DNA of 64,000 nucleotides from CAWKEY01 sp963696315 (GTDB taxonomy: Bacteria > Pseudomonadota > Gammaproteobacteria > Methylococcales > Methylomonadaceae), in contig CAVOJU010000021.1 in the NCBI GenBank assembly GCA_963696315.1, forward strand, positions 1 through 64,000, in the 5' to 3' direction. The position numbers and the translations under genes are program-made. Position 1 is the first letter of the stretch; each line of letters opens with the position of its first letter. The notes under the pieces are model-generated. The model saw only the letters and a program-made list of their open reading frames with translations. It was not told the origin of the DNA and searched no databases. Shown in pieces: positions 42,871 through 53,605 of this stretch.

Positions 42871-43965
42871 TCAGTAAGCAGAGCCGGCATTCATAGCACT
42901 TGGGGCGACAAACACCTGTTGTTCGAAGACGTTTTGCACAATAAATAGCAGCACATAACAAATAAGCGCCGCACTGATCGGCGTGGAGACCCAGCCCACG
43001 GCTATTTTTGCGAGTTCCCACCAACGTATTTGGCGCAAACCCTTGATGCCGCGTGCGAATGCTATACCGCAAACAGCGCCAACCACCGCCTGGGAACTGG
43101 ACACCGGCACCAGCGGAATAGGCGGCAGACCCAAACCTGTAACAAATTGCTGTAGCGAAGTTGATGAAAAAATGAACAGAACCAGCGCCTGGGAAACAAC
43201 GACAACCCATCCGCCTATAGGCCCGATCGGCACGATACCTTTACCAATCGTAGTCATAACCGGCCGCGAAAAAAATACCCCGGCACCAATAGCAATGCCG
43301 CCCCACAAAAACAGGCGTTGCGGACCCGATAGAGCAAACAACTCGCCGATTTGAATTTCCTGCAACGGCGAAGAAGAGACAAATACCCCCATGACGTTAC
43401 CAATATTATTGGCACCCAAACTATAGGCGCCGAACACCCCGGCCAACACCAGCCCCAGCCGCGTCCAGTGATCCTGCCACAGCAAGTGCGGTTTGGTAAG
43501 GTTAATCAAGCCATTGATTCCCCAATAAAGAAGCCAGGCAAAGAGCGCGCCCAATATCGGACTGGCAACCCAGGTGCCCGCAATTTGGCTGAGCGAAGCC
43601 ATATCCGTTGGGGAATCGCTAAACAGGTTCCAGCCGATGATACCGCCGACGACTGCCTGGGTGGTCGAAACCGGCAGTCCCCATTTGGTCATCGTGTATA
43701 CGGTTAGCGCTGCTGACAAAGCGACGGTAAAAGATCCCGCCAAGGCATTGACCGCGCCAAGTTTGCCTAGTCCATGGGAAGCGCCGGCGCCGCTGATCAC
43801 CGCTCCTAAAATAACGAATACCGCGCACAGGATTGCCGCCGTGCGAAAACGCAGCATTCGACTGGTGACAGCAGTCCCGAAAATATTGGCGGCATCGTTG
43901 GCGCCCAGCGACCAGCCCAAAAATAAGCCGCTGGAGAGAAAGATGAAAAAGCCCAGATCGATCAT
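42871..43965 (-). CDS. pit: Inorganic phosphate transporter, PiT family
   Basis: This is a 364-residue, low-affinity phosphate permease coupled to H+ or Na+. It has the duplicated family signature GANDAANIFGTAV (residues about 22-34) and GANNIGNVMGVF (about 192-203), and about ten membrane segments. It lies 12 bases downstream of a DUF47 gene, the usual partner. No clear Pho box is visible upstream of the pair. It may supply phosphate for the polyphosphate enzyme encoded 9 kb away. Confidence 0.92.
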   Translation of the reverse strand: MIDLGFFIFLSSGLFLGWSLGANDAANIFGTAVTSRMLRFRTAAILCAVFVILGAVISGAGASHGLGKLGAVNALAGSFTVALSAALTVYTMTKWGLPVSTTQAVVGGIIGWNLFSDSPTDMASLSQIAGTWVASPILGALFAWLLYWGINGLINLTKPHLLWQDHWTRLGLVLAGVFGAYSLGANNIGNVMGVFVSSSPLQEIQIGELFALSGPQRLFLWGGIAIGAGVFFSRPVMTTIGKGIVPIGPIGGWVVVVSQALVLFIFSSTSLQQFVTGLGLPPIPLVPVSSSQAVVGAVCGIAFARGIKGLRQIRWWELAKIAVGWVSTPISAALICYVLLFIVQNVFEQQVFVAPSAMNAGSAY

Positions 43966-43977
43966 GGTACCGGCCGA

Positions 43978-44637
43978 CTAAATTGAACGCTTAACAGCAT
44001 AGATAGCCAAAGCATCGCCTGTTTCTTCGGCCTGATTGGCGAGCTGGTCGATGTGCAGCAAATGCTCGCGCAGTTGGCATTTGCGTTCCAAAGGATAATC
44101 GCCGGCAAAAATACTTTTGAGCACGCGGATAGCGATTTTCTCCGCCTCTTGTTCGTGGTAGTGAATTTTATGTATTTGGTCATGGACCGCTTTCGGGTCG
44201 CGAAAATAAATACGTGCCGTAGCCACGGTATGTTCCATGGCGCTGCAGGCGTGACCGATAAATTCGATGATGGCTTCACTGCAGTCGTCCGGGAACTCCG
44301 GTTTTTCAATTCCTACCAGAATAAAATGCCCCCGCATACGGTCGAGCAAATGATCCAAATCCGACAGCAGAGTCAATATATCGGCGGCAGTATCAGGCAA
44401 CAGCATCTCGGTGTAGAGAGTTAATCCGATATTAGAGCGCAAGCTGTCGCCCCGGGATTCGTAAGAAGAAATCTGTTGCTGCTTTTCTTCGGTTGTCTCT
44501 AACCAGCCTTCTTTGAGATAAGCAATCATGCCTTCCTGGTACGCCAGCACGGCCATCGAAACGGCATCGAGAAATTCCTGAATCTCCGATTGCACGATAC
44601 GCGTGGTGCGAAACGGGGAGAACTTAAAATCGGTCAT
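43978..44637 (-). CDS. DUF47 / PhoU-like phosphate transport regulator
   Basis: The 219-residue cytoplasmic protein is helical, of the PhoU-like DUF47 family. Family features are ESRGDSLRSNIGLTLYTEML, LLSDLDHLLDRMRGHFILVG and HYHEQEAEKIAIRVLKSIFA. DUF47 genes typically precede pit and modulate the permease. It is divergent from the V-ATPase operon with 276 bases between. Confidence 0.92.
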   Translation of the reverse strand: MTDFKFSPFRTTRIVQSEIQEFLDAVSMAVLAYQEGMIAYLKEGWLETTEEKQQQISSYESRGDSLRSNIGLTLYTEMLLPDTAADILTLLSDLDHLLDRMRGHFILVGIEKPEFPDDCSEAIIEFIGHACSAMEHTVATARIYFRDPKAVHDQIHKIHYHEQEAEKIAIRVLKSIFAGDYPLERKCQLREHLLHIDQLANQAEETGDALAIYAVKRSI

Positions 44638-44810
44638 GGCTTTTATTCCTGTTCCAAGATTTTCTGGGAGGGGCTGAGTATAGCGAATACATTAAACATA
44701 AAAAATACAAAATTGTTTCTTTTGGAAAATCGCACTATATTAGGTTGCAAGTTATGTATCAGCATGAAGCAATCAACACCTTATACCCTAATGGTTTTGT
44801 TTAGTAGCGC

Positions 44811-44834
44811 GCTATTGGACCTTAGTCCAATAGC
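44811..44834. promoter_or_regulatory. Perfect 10-base palindrome upstream of the V-ATPase operon
   Basis: GCTATTGGAC (44811-44820) and GTCCAATAGC (44825-44834) are perfect inverted repeats with a 4-base spacer CTTA. It lies 80 bases upstream of the first ATPase gene in the region divergent from the DUF47 gene. No T-run follows, so it is more likely an operator or leader hairpin than a terminator. Confidence 0.5.
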
Positions 44835-44913
44835 TGCAAGTAGAAAATCCATATAAAGTGGCAACTTAGTCATCCAATAATGTAGCTAGACACTGTATTC
44901 CGGCTACGAAAAA

Positions 44914-46293
44914 GTGAGTAAACCGATGTCCATTATTCAAGTACTGATTAATCACACACGCCTGCTGGAAATCGTCGGCGATTTGATACGGATTAGAGCC
45001 CAGGGCGTCGCCTTTGGCGATCTTGCCATGATTGAAAACATCGATGGCGAGGTGTCGCTTGCCAAAGTCGTGGATATTGACCGTGACATCGTCAGCCTGC
45101 AAGTGTTCACTGGCGGGAAGGGTCTGTCCACCGATGCCAAAGTCAATTTCCTCGGTCATCCGCTGGATGTGGTTTACTCCGAAAACATTCTCGGTCGAAT
45201 CTTCCGGGGCTCGGGTGAACCTATTGATGGCGGGCCAGAACTACCCACCGATCCCCGCATCCCTGTGGGCGGGCCGACGGTTAACCCGGTTATGCGGGTG
45301 ATGCCATCGAGGATGATCGAAACCAAAGTCCCGATGATCGACCTGTTCAATTGTCTTGTTGAAAGCCAGAAGATTCCCATCTTTTCGGTTGCCGGCGAAC
45401 CCTTCAACGAACTGCTGGCGCGGATCGGTTTTCAAGCCAATGCCGATGTCCTGGTGTTTGGCGGTATGGGTCTGATTTTCGATGACTATCATTTCTTTCG
45501 TACAGCCTTCGAGGAGCACGGTGTTTTTCACCGCACCGTCATGTTCGTCAATCAAGCCTCAGATCCGCTGGTTGAGCGCCTGCTGGTTCCCGACATGGCC
45601 CTGGCGGTGGCAGAAAAAATGGCGGTTGAGGAGAAGAAGCGCGTGCTGGTGCTGCTCACCGACATGACCGCCTATGCCGATGCCATGAAAGAACTGGGCG
45701 TAGCTCAGGAACGCATCCCCGCCGTCCGCGGCTACATGGGTGATCTGTACACTCAACTGGCGTCTCGTTATGAGAAAGCCTGTGATTTTAAAGGCGCGGG
45801 CTCGGTAACCATTCTGAGCGTAACCACCATGCCCGGCGATGATGTCACCCATCCGGTACCGGATAACACCGGTTACATTACCGAAGGTCAGTTTTATCTG
45901 CACGATGGCTTCATCGACCCTTTTGGTTCGCTGTCCAGGCTAAAACAGCATGTGATTGGCAAAGCCACGCGCGAGGACCACAGCCAGATCATGAACACCA
46001 TGATCCGCTTTTATTCGGGTGCGGTGGAAGCGCAAAAAAAGCAGGCGATGGCCTTTGAACTTTCGGCTTTCGACGAGAAGCTGCTCAAGTTCGGCCGCTT
46101 GTTCCGTGAACGCTTTATGGATACGCGCGTTTCACTACCGGTTCTCGACGCCCTTGATCTGTGCTGGACCACGCTGGGCGAATGTTTTGATCCGCAAGAA
46201 TTATTGATGAAGCAGAACCTGATTGATAAATATTTCCCGCAACCAGAACAGAGCACAGCCGAAGCGCCGGAAACCGTGGCTAAGGTGGCATAA
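44914..46293 (+). CDS. atpB: V/A-type ATPase subunit B
   Basis: This is the non-catalytic stator-head subunit of the rotary ATPase. The 459 residues have the usual three domains. The nucleotide-binding loop region is altered to IFSVAGEPFNELLARIG without a Walker Lys, as expected for B. ILSVTTMPGDDVTHPVPDNT and GYITEGQFYL match V-type B subunits. The GTG at 44914 or the ATG at 44926 may be the start; GTGAG precedes the latter. It is the first gene of the operon, where most bacterial V-ATPase operons begin with E. Confidence 0.93.
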   Translation: MSKPMSIIQVLINHTRLLEIVGDLIRIRAQGVAFGDLAMIENIDGEVSLAKVVDIDRDIVSLQVFTGGKGLSTDAKVNFLGHPLDVVYSENILGRIFRGSGEPIDGGPELPTDPRIPVGGPTVNPVMRVMPSRMIETKVPMIDLFNCLVESQKIPIFSVAGEPFNELLARIGFQANADVLVFGGMGLIFDDYHFFRTAFEEHGVFHRTVMFVNQASDPLVERLLVPDMALAVAEKMAVEEKKRVLVLLTDMTAYADAMKELGVAQERIPAVRGYMGDLYTQLASRYEKACDFKGAGSVTILSVTTMPGDDVTHPVPDNTGYITEGQFYLHDGFIDPFGSLSRLKQHVIGKATREDHSQIMNTMIRFYSGAVEAQKKQAMAFELSAFDEKLLKFGRLFRERFMDTRVSLPVLDALDLCWTTLGECFDPQELLMKQNLIDKYFPQPEQSTAEAPETVAKVA

Positions 46294-46299
46294 ACCGTC

Positions 46300-46923
46300 A
46301 TGGCCAAGCTCAAACTTAGCAAACACGAATTGCACGAGCAGCAGGAACAGTTGAAACTGTACCAACGGCTATTGCCCTCGCTGGATCTGAAACGCCGGCA
46401 ACTGACCATGGAAGTGAAAAAAGCCCAGGCGGAATATACGGCCGCTCAAGCGGCTGTGGACGCCTTGGAAACTCGAATCGGCGAAGAATTGCCGATGCTG
46501 GCCGATAAGGAATTTCGTCTTGGCGGCCTGGTGCAATTGAAAAGTTGCCAGGTGGTTGAACAAAATGTTGTCGGTGTGAAACTGCCTTTTTTAGAAAGCA
46601 TCGTTTGTGAAGTCGCCGACTATTCGCGCTTGTCCACGCCGCCTTGGCTGGATGCTCTGGTACAGCGGCTCAAGGATGCCATAGAAGAGCGGATGCGTGC
46701 AGAAATCGCCGGCCAGCGCTGGCGTATTTTACAAGTTGTTGTGCGCCGGATCACGCAACGCGTTAATCTGTTCGAAAAAATCCTGATTCCGACCTGTAAG
46801 CAGAATATCCAAAAAATACGCATTTACCTCGGCGACGCCGAACGGGCCAGCGTCATTATTTCCAAGCTCGCCAAAAAGAAACAGCTACAACAACGGGAAG
46901 CCGACTCAGAGGAGGTATCATGA
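46300..46923 (+). CDS. atpD: V/A-type ATPase subunit D
   Basis: Subunit D is the central shaft coupling the catalytic head to the membrane rotor. The 207-residue protein is a long antiparallel coiled coil, with helices at about 5-75 and 125-205. LKLSKHELHEQQEQLKLYQR and ITQRVNLFEKILIPTCKQNI are the family start and end patterns. Its stop overlaps the start of subunit I as ATGA. Confidence 0.93.
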   Translation: MAKLKLSKHELHEQQEQLKLYQRLLPSLDLKRRQLTMEVKKAQAEYTAAQAAVDALETRIGEELPMLADKEFRLGGLVQLKSCQVVEQNVVGVKLPFLESIVCEVADYSRLSTPPWLDALVQRLKDAIEERMRAEIAGQRWRILQVVVRRITQRVNLFEKILIPTCKQNIQKIRIYLGDAERASVIISKLAKKKQLQQREADSEEVS

Positions 46924-48699
46924 GCATTATTAAGATGCATAAGGTGACTTTCATCGGCATGACTGCTGACCGCGAACGCTTACTGCCTGACCTTCAGAAA
47001 ATGGGCTGTGTGCAGATTATTCCGCTGTCAGCCGAGCATACTAGTCTTGGCGAAACTACGCCTGCAGGCGCCCGTGAGGCCCTGAAGTTTCTGCAGACGT
47101 ATCCGCAGCGCAGGCGACAGATTCGGGATAAGGAGCGCTTCAATGCCGCTGAAGTCCAGCAGAGGACGCTGGAAGCCAGAAATCGCTTGCATGATCTGGA
47201 GGATGAGCGTGATTTTTTGATCAAACGCATCCAGGCCATGCGTCCCTGGGGCGACTTCGTGTTGCCTTCGTTGCAGGAGATGGGAAACCAACGGCTTTGG
47301 TTTTACGTTGTTCCGCATAAAGAGTTGCAGAAAATTGCAGCCGCGGCTCCCGTTTGGGAAATTATCCGGCGCGATAACCAGTTTTGTTATGTGATCGTCA
47401 TCAGCGAGGAAGAGCCTTCGCAGATGCCGGTACCCCGCGTTCATCTCGGCTACAAACCTCGGCAGGAATTACTCGCGCGACTCGATGAGGTGGAGTTGGC
47501 CGTGGAGGACGCTCAGGCTGAACGGGCTTATTTAACCCGCTGGCATGATTTGTTCAGCGGTGATCTGAATCGACTGGAAGATCAGGCGGTTTGTCAGGGC
47601 GCCATGGGGCACGTTTACACCAACGATTGGGCGTTTGCCTTGCAGGGCTGGGCGCCCGCTGACAGCCTGCCGGCGCTCGAAGCGTATTCGAAAGCACAAG
47701 GTTTTTACTTTGCCTCGGAAGCGCCCACTCAAGAAGACAACCCGCCCACGCTCATGCGCAATCCGTCCTGGCTCAGTGCCGGCGAGGATCTGGTAACGTT
47801 TTATATGACACCGGGCTATCAAACCTGGGATCCGTCCGGGGTAACTTTCATTTCCTTTGCGATTTTTTTTGCAATGATCCTGGCTGATGCGGGCTACGCC
47901 AGTGTGCTGGCGCTTGCTTTAATGTTCGTGGCAAAAACTGGGGCGTTCATCCTCGGGCCGCCGCTTTCGGCCTTTACTTTTGTCAGTGGTGACTGCTTCC
48001 TTGGTTTTTGGCGTACTGGCCGGCAGTTATTTCGGCGTCACCCCTAGCGATGAATCCTTGGCGGGAAAGCTTCATGTTCTTGATATGAGCGACACCGACC
48101 GATGATGATGATTTCCGTGGTGATCGGTGTTTTCCATATCGTGCTCGCCAATGTGATGAATGCCTACCGATACGAGCATTGGCCGGACAGGCTGCCTTCA
48201 ATCGGCTGGATAGGCATGATTTGTGGCGGATTTACACTGGCGATGAGCGGATCAGTTAGCGTGGCCGCGGTGCAAGAGCTGGGCATAGCCTTAATGGCTA
48301 TCGGCGCACTATTAATCGTGTGGTTTAACTGCGCCCCGAGAAAAACCGCTCGCCCGTCTTTCTCAAGGTTTGATAGGACTGACCCAAATTTCCGGCGCCT
48401 TAGGCGATGTCTTGAGTTATCTCCGTCTGTTCGCGCTGGGGCTGGCATCGGGATCGCTGGCCATCGAATTCAACCATATGGCAGCCGGCGTCTATGAGAG
48501 CTACCCGGGGATCGGCCTGTTCCTGGCGCTGCTGATACTGCTGCTCGGGCATGCGGTTAATTTGTTTCTCGGCATTGCCAGCGGCTTCATTCACGGACTG
48601 CGGCTGAATGTGATCGAGTTTTTCAACTGGGGACTCAAAGAAGAGGGAACCCTTTTTAAACCATTTAAAAAATTGGAGGATAATGTATGGAACCGTTAA
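46920..48699 (+). CDS. atpI: V/A-type ATPase subunit I (membrane stator, three frame breaks)
   Basis: Subunit I forms the stator with the ion half-channels. The cytoplasmic part (from GGAGG and ATG at 46920) is intact to LALALMFVAKTGAF. The frame then shifts near 47985 (LLLSVVTASLVFGVLAG), near 48100 (MMMISVVIGVFHIVLANVMN) and near 48365 (GLTQISGALGDVLSYLRLFA then LGLASGSLA). The last block carries the conserved Arg of the a/I subunits (SYLRLFALGLA). The rebuilt length is about 590. I take the breaks as probable sequence errors, because the rest of the operon is intact. Its end overlaps subunit K by 13 bases. Confidence 0.88.
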
Positions 48700-49133
48700 T
48701 TTTGGCACTGGGTTGGGTGGGGTTATATGCTCCTTTAGCGCTGGGTGCGGTAGGCAGTATGATCGGCTGTGCGCGTGCCGGCAGCGCGGCGTGCGGCGCG
48801 TTATTGGAAGTCGACGGCGGCTATGGACGCTATATCGGCGTGGCAGCGATGCCGTCCTCGCAGACCATTTACGGCATCGTCGTGACCATGGCTCTGCGCC
48901 GCGAACTGACTCTCGAAAATTCTCCCGGAATTTTTGGCTTGGGTCTCCTGGCCGGTCTGGCCATGTTGTACGGCGCTATCGCTCAGGGAGATACCTGCGC
49001 AGCATCGATCAATGTATCAAAAAGCAAGCTGGAAATCTTCGGCATATCATTGGCACCGGCAGCACTGGTTGAAGGTTTCAGCGTCTTCGCCTTTGTTTTC
49101 GCTCTGGTGCTGGCGGCAGGAATTCCGAAATAA
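48687..49133 (+). CDS. atpK: V/A-type ATPase proteolipid subunit K
   Basis: This is the rotor-ring subunit with two hairpins in 148 residues. The first hairpin lacks a carboxylate; the second carries Glu129 (PAALVEGFSVFAFVF). Residues matching the Na+ site of the Enterococcus enzyme are seen: Ser58-Gln59 and Tyr62 in MPSSQTIYG, and Gln100 in AIAQGDTCAA. The spacings Gln59-Tyr62 and Gln100-Glu129 are the same as in that protein. This suggests Na+ rather than H+ as the pumped ion. GGAGG precedes the start. Confidence 0.93.
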   Translation: MEPLILALGWVGLYAPLALGAVGSMIGCARAGSAACGALLEVDGGYGRYIGVAAMPSSQTIYGIVVTMALRRELTLENSPGIFGLGLLAGLAMLYGAIAQGDTCAASINVSKSKLEIFGISLAPAALVEGFSVFAFVFALVLAAGIPK

Positions 49134-49153
49134 CCTCAACGAGACTACCTAAC

Positions 49154-49819
49154 ATGACTGAGCAAGAACACAGTACAACCGGCGCCGGCGTTCAGAACCT
49201 GGTTGACCGTATCCGCGATCAGGGGGTACAGGCCGCCAATGAGAAGGCCAACCAGATTTTAAGGGATGCGGAAAACAAGTCTGCAAAAATGCTTTCCGAC
49301 GCGAGGCGGGAAGTCGAGCGCCTGCGTGAAAATACCCATAATGAAATAGCGTCTTATCATGAGGCGGCTCTGGAAGCCTTGAAACTCTCGGCACGTGATA
49401 CCGTGCTGCATCTGGAATCCAAAGTCGCGTCGGCGTTCGAGGTTTTCGTTAAACGCTTGGTGACATCCGCCACGCGTGACGAGCAGTTTATAAAATCGAT
49501 CGTGCTGGTATTAGCTGGACATGTCGCGAAAGAACAGATCGTGGACAAGGACATCCAGATTCTTATCTCGGAATCGATCATCATGGATCAACCGAACGAA
49601 AAAATGCGTGAACGCGCCCAGCAAACCATTCTTGCGTTATCCAGCGAGATGCTGCGTGAAGGCGTCGAATTGATCCCCTCCAGTGAAATCAACGGCGGCG
49701 CAAGCGTGCGCCTGGTTAAGGAAAAACTGGAAATCGATCTCTCCGACAAAGCCATTTCCAGACTGCTCTACCAACGCATTCTGCCCCGTTTCAAGGCCAT
49801 ATTCGAAGGTAGCGAATAA
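49154..49819 (+). CDS. atpE: V/A-type ATPase subunit E
   Basis: Subunit E is the peripheral-stalk subunit, with 221 residues. The N-terminal half is a long Ala/Glu/Lys-rich helix (VQAANEKANQILRDAENKSA), and the C-terminal part is a compact domain (GVELIPSSEINGGASVRLVK then AISRLLYQRI). No subunit F, G or H gene is seen, as in other seven-gene bacterial operons of spirochaete and chlamydial type. Confidence 0.88.
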   Translation: MTEQEHSTTGAGVQNLVDRIRDQGVQAANEKANQILRDAENKSAKMLSDARREVERLRENTHNEIASYHEAALEALKLSARDTVLHLESKVASAFEVFVKRLVTSATRDEQFIKSIVLVLAGHVAKEQIVDKDIQILISESIIMDQPNEKMRERAQQTILALSSEMLREGVELIPSSEINGGASVRLVKEKLEIDLSDKAISRLLYQRILPRFKAIFEGSE

Positions 49820-49824
49820 GCGTC

Positions 49825-50479
49825 ATGGCTCGTCCATATATAACACTGGTCGCCAGTCTTCCCTATTTGCCGCCTTTCGAACGCGCCGAACGCTCGCCGA
49901 TTACGCGTCTGCGCCTGGAGCAACGCCTCCGTAATCTGGATTCCGACGATGCCCAGCAACTGGCCAAAGCCGAAGCTCTGGTAAGCTGGCGCATGTCCCT
50001 GGCTAAACCGAAAACGGATGCCGAGATGGTGATGCGCTACCGTGCGATCATGCCAGAAATCAGCCAGCCCGCTTTGCGTGAGTTCATCGATTTCCGGATT
50101 GATCAGCAAACTATCGTTGCCGGTCTTCGCCAGCGCAATGCCGGCTTTGATGCCTCGTTTTTAGAGCATATTTCCGGTGCGAGCCGGTGGGCGCGTTTTA
50201 TGTCTTCTCATTGGGACGATCCGGATTTCAAGCTGGCTAGCGTTTATCCGTGGATACCCGAGGCGCGAAGTTTTCTTGAAGCCAATGATCCGCAAGCTCT
50301 GGACAGCCTATTGATGGGCATAATCTGGCGATGGCTGAGCCGAATCGCAGAAACTAATGAATTCGGTTTCGAGGCTGTGTTCGCTTTCGTTTTTAAATGG
50401 GACATCCTTCAAGCGTGGCTCGCACGCGATGCCAGTAAGGCGAAGAGTCGATTTCAAGAATTGATTAAAGAGGTAAAAA

Positions 50480-50490
<11 letters not shown>
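49825..50490 (+). CDS. DUF2764 family protein, V-ATPase subunit C-like
   Basis: The 221-residue protein is found in bacterial V-ATPase operons in place of subunit C and probably acts at the rotor shaft. ITLVASLPYLPPFERAERSP is the conserved start, and FKLASVYPWIPEARSFLEAN and ETNEFGFEAVFAFVFKWDIL are further family patterns. Its end overlaps the start of subunit A by 11 bases, typical of this pair. Confidence 0.85.
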
Positions 50491-52294
<1,804 letters not shown>

Positions 52295-52549
52295 CATCCA
52301 AATACACAATCGCGGTTCTTGGGTCAAAACTGCCTGTCCTGTGCCAGCCGGAGCAAATGGCTCTGCAACAGATAGCTGTTGTTGCTATAAGCGACAGACG
52401 CCATGGCCTGGCCCGTCAGGGCATAAAGCCTTGACCGGCTAATGCAGAACCGGCGCCTGTGCCCAGTGTTTCCGGAATGAACAATTTCAGGGCTATTTGA
52501 AACCGCGTTCATAACGACATACCTCAGTGCCAACTTAAGGAAGTCCACC
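52295..52549. other. Gap between the V-ATPase operon and ppk2
   Basis: No gene or terminator is evident. A plausible promoter for ppk2 must lie in this stretch, but no strong consensus stands out. AAGGAAG lies upstream of the ppk2 start as its ribosome binding site. Confidence 0.4.
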
Positions 52550-53443
52550 ATGATAAAACAAAAATATATCAAACTTTTTCGCGTCAAACCCGGCACCAAA
52601 ATTAAACTCAAGGACTATGATACCGGCTGGGCTCAGAACGAGGAATTCAAAGCATTTGGCAAGGACAATTTAAAGGAACGCGCCAATGAAATTCTGCAAC
52701 AGAATCAGACCGATTTGACTGAGGCACAGCAATTACTATACGCGGATGATCGTTACTCCCTGTTAATCGTTTTACAGGCGATGGACGCCGCCGGCAAAGA
52801 CGGCACCATCAAACATGTCATGTCCGGCGTCAATCCGCAAGGCTGTCAGGTATTCAGTTTCAAGAAACCCTCGGCTGAGGATGTAGATCACAATTTTCTC
52901 TGGCGCTATATGAAAAGCCTGCCGGAGCGAGGCCGCATCGGTATATTTAACCGTTCGTACTATGAGGATGTGCTGGTGGTTAAAGTCCACCCTGAACTGC
53001 TGCAGAACTTGCCGGATGGAAAACGAGGCAAGTCATTCTGGGAGGATCGCTATGAAGACATCAACGCCTTCGAGCGTCATCTGCACCGCAACGGCACGGT
53101 GATCCTGAAATTTTTTCTGAATGTTTCCAAGAAAGAGCAAAAGGAACGCTTCCTGGAGCGCCTGGAGCGTCCTGAAAAGAATTGGAAATTCTCAGCCGCC
53201 GATCTTGCCGAGCGAGGGCACTGGGATGACTACATGGACGCTTATGAAGACGCGATCAGCGCCACAAACACTGAATGGGCACCCTGGCACATCATCCCCG
53301 CCGACAATAAGTGGGTCACGCGCGCGGTAATCTCCGATATCATTACCACGACCCTGCGCGATCTCGATCTCAAGTTTCCCGAAGTAACGGAAGAACATCT
53401 CAAAACGCTGGCAGAAGCGCGTAAAACACTGGAAGCCGAATGA
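52550..53443 (+). CDS. ppk2: Polyphosphate kinase 2 family (PPK2)
   Basis: PPK2 moves phosphate between polyphosphate and nucleotides. The 297-residue protein has one kinase domain with Walker A DAAGKDGT (79-86), Walker B-like FNRSYYEDVLVV (133-144) and lid region ILKFFLNVSKKEQKERFLER. The N-terminal KIKLKDYDTG and the stretch SGVNPQGCQVFSFKKPS resemble class III enzymes, which can phosphorylate AMP and ADP with polyphosphate. The class is inferred. It lies between the V-ATPase and phosphoketolase genes, suggesting a role in ATP regeneration. Confidence 0.92.
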   Translation: MIKQKYIKLFRVKPGTKIKLKDYDTGWAQNEEFKAFGKDNLKERANEILQQNQTDLTEAQQLLYADDRYSLLIVLQAMDAAGKDGTIKHVMSGVNPQGCQVFSFKKPSAEDVDHNFLWRYMKSLPERGRIGIFNRSYYEDVLVVKVHPELLQNLPDGKRGKSFWEDRYEDINAFERHLHRNGTVILKFFLNVSKKEQKERFLERLERPEKNWKFSAADLAERGHWDDYMDAYEDAISATNTEWAPWHIIPADNKWVTRAVISDIITTTLRDLDLKFPEVTEEHLKTLAEARKTLEAE

Positions 53444-53605
53444 TGACAAGCTTCTTGTGGACAGCATGGGCTATAAGGCCTGCCCTGCCTGCAAGAAATA
53501 CAATTGTCACAATCTTGAGCGACAAGTCCTTTCATGCTCTTTTTCCCGCCAGTTTTTAACACTTGAGTCTTGTTTCAATCCCTCTAACCCTGAAGAGATA
53601 CCGCC

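Noticed and set aside
44590..44856. Plus-strand reading frame of 88 codons before the V-ATPase operon
   Set aside because: It overlaps the DUF47 start on the opposite strand, has no ribosome binding site and no known pattern.
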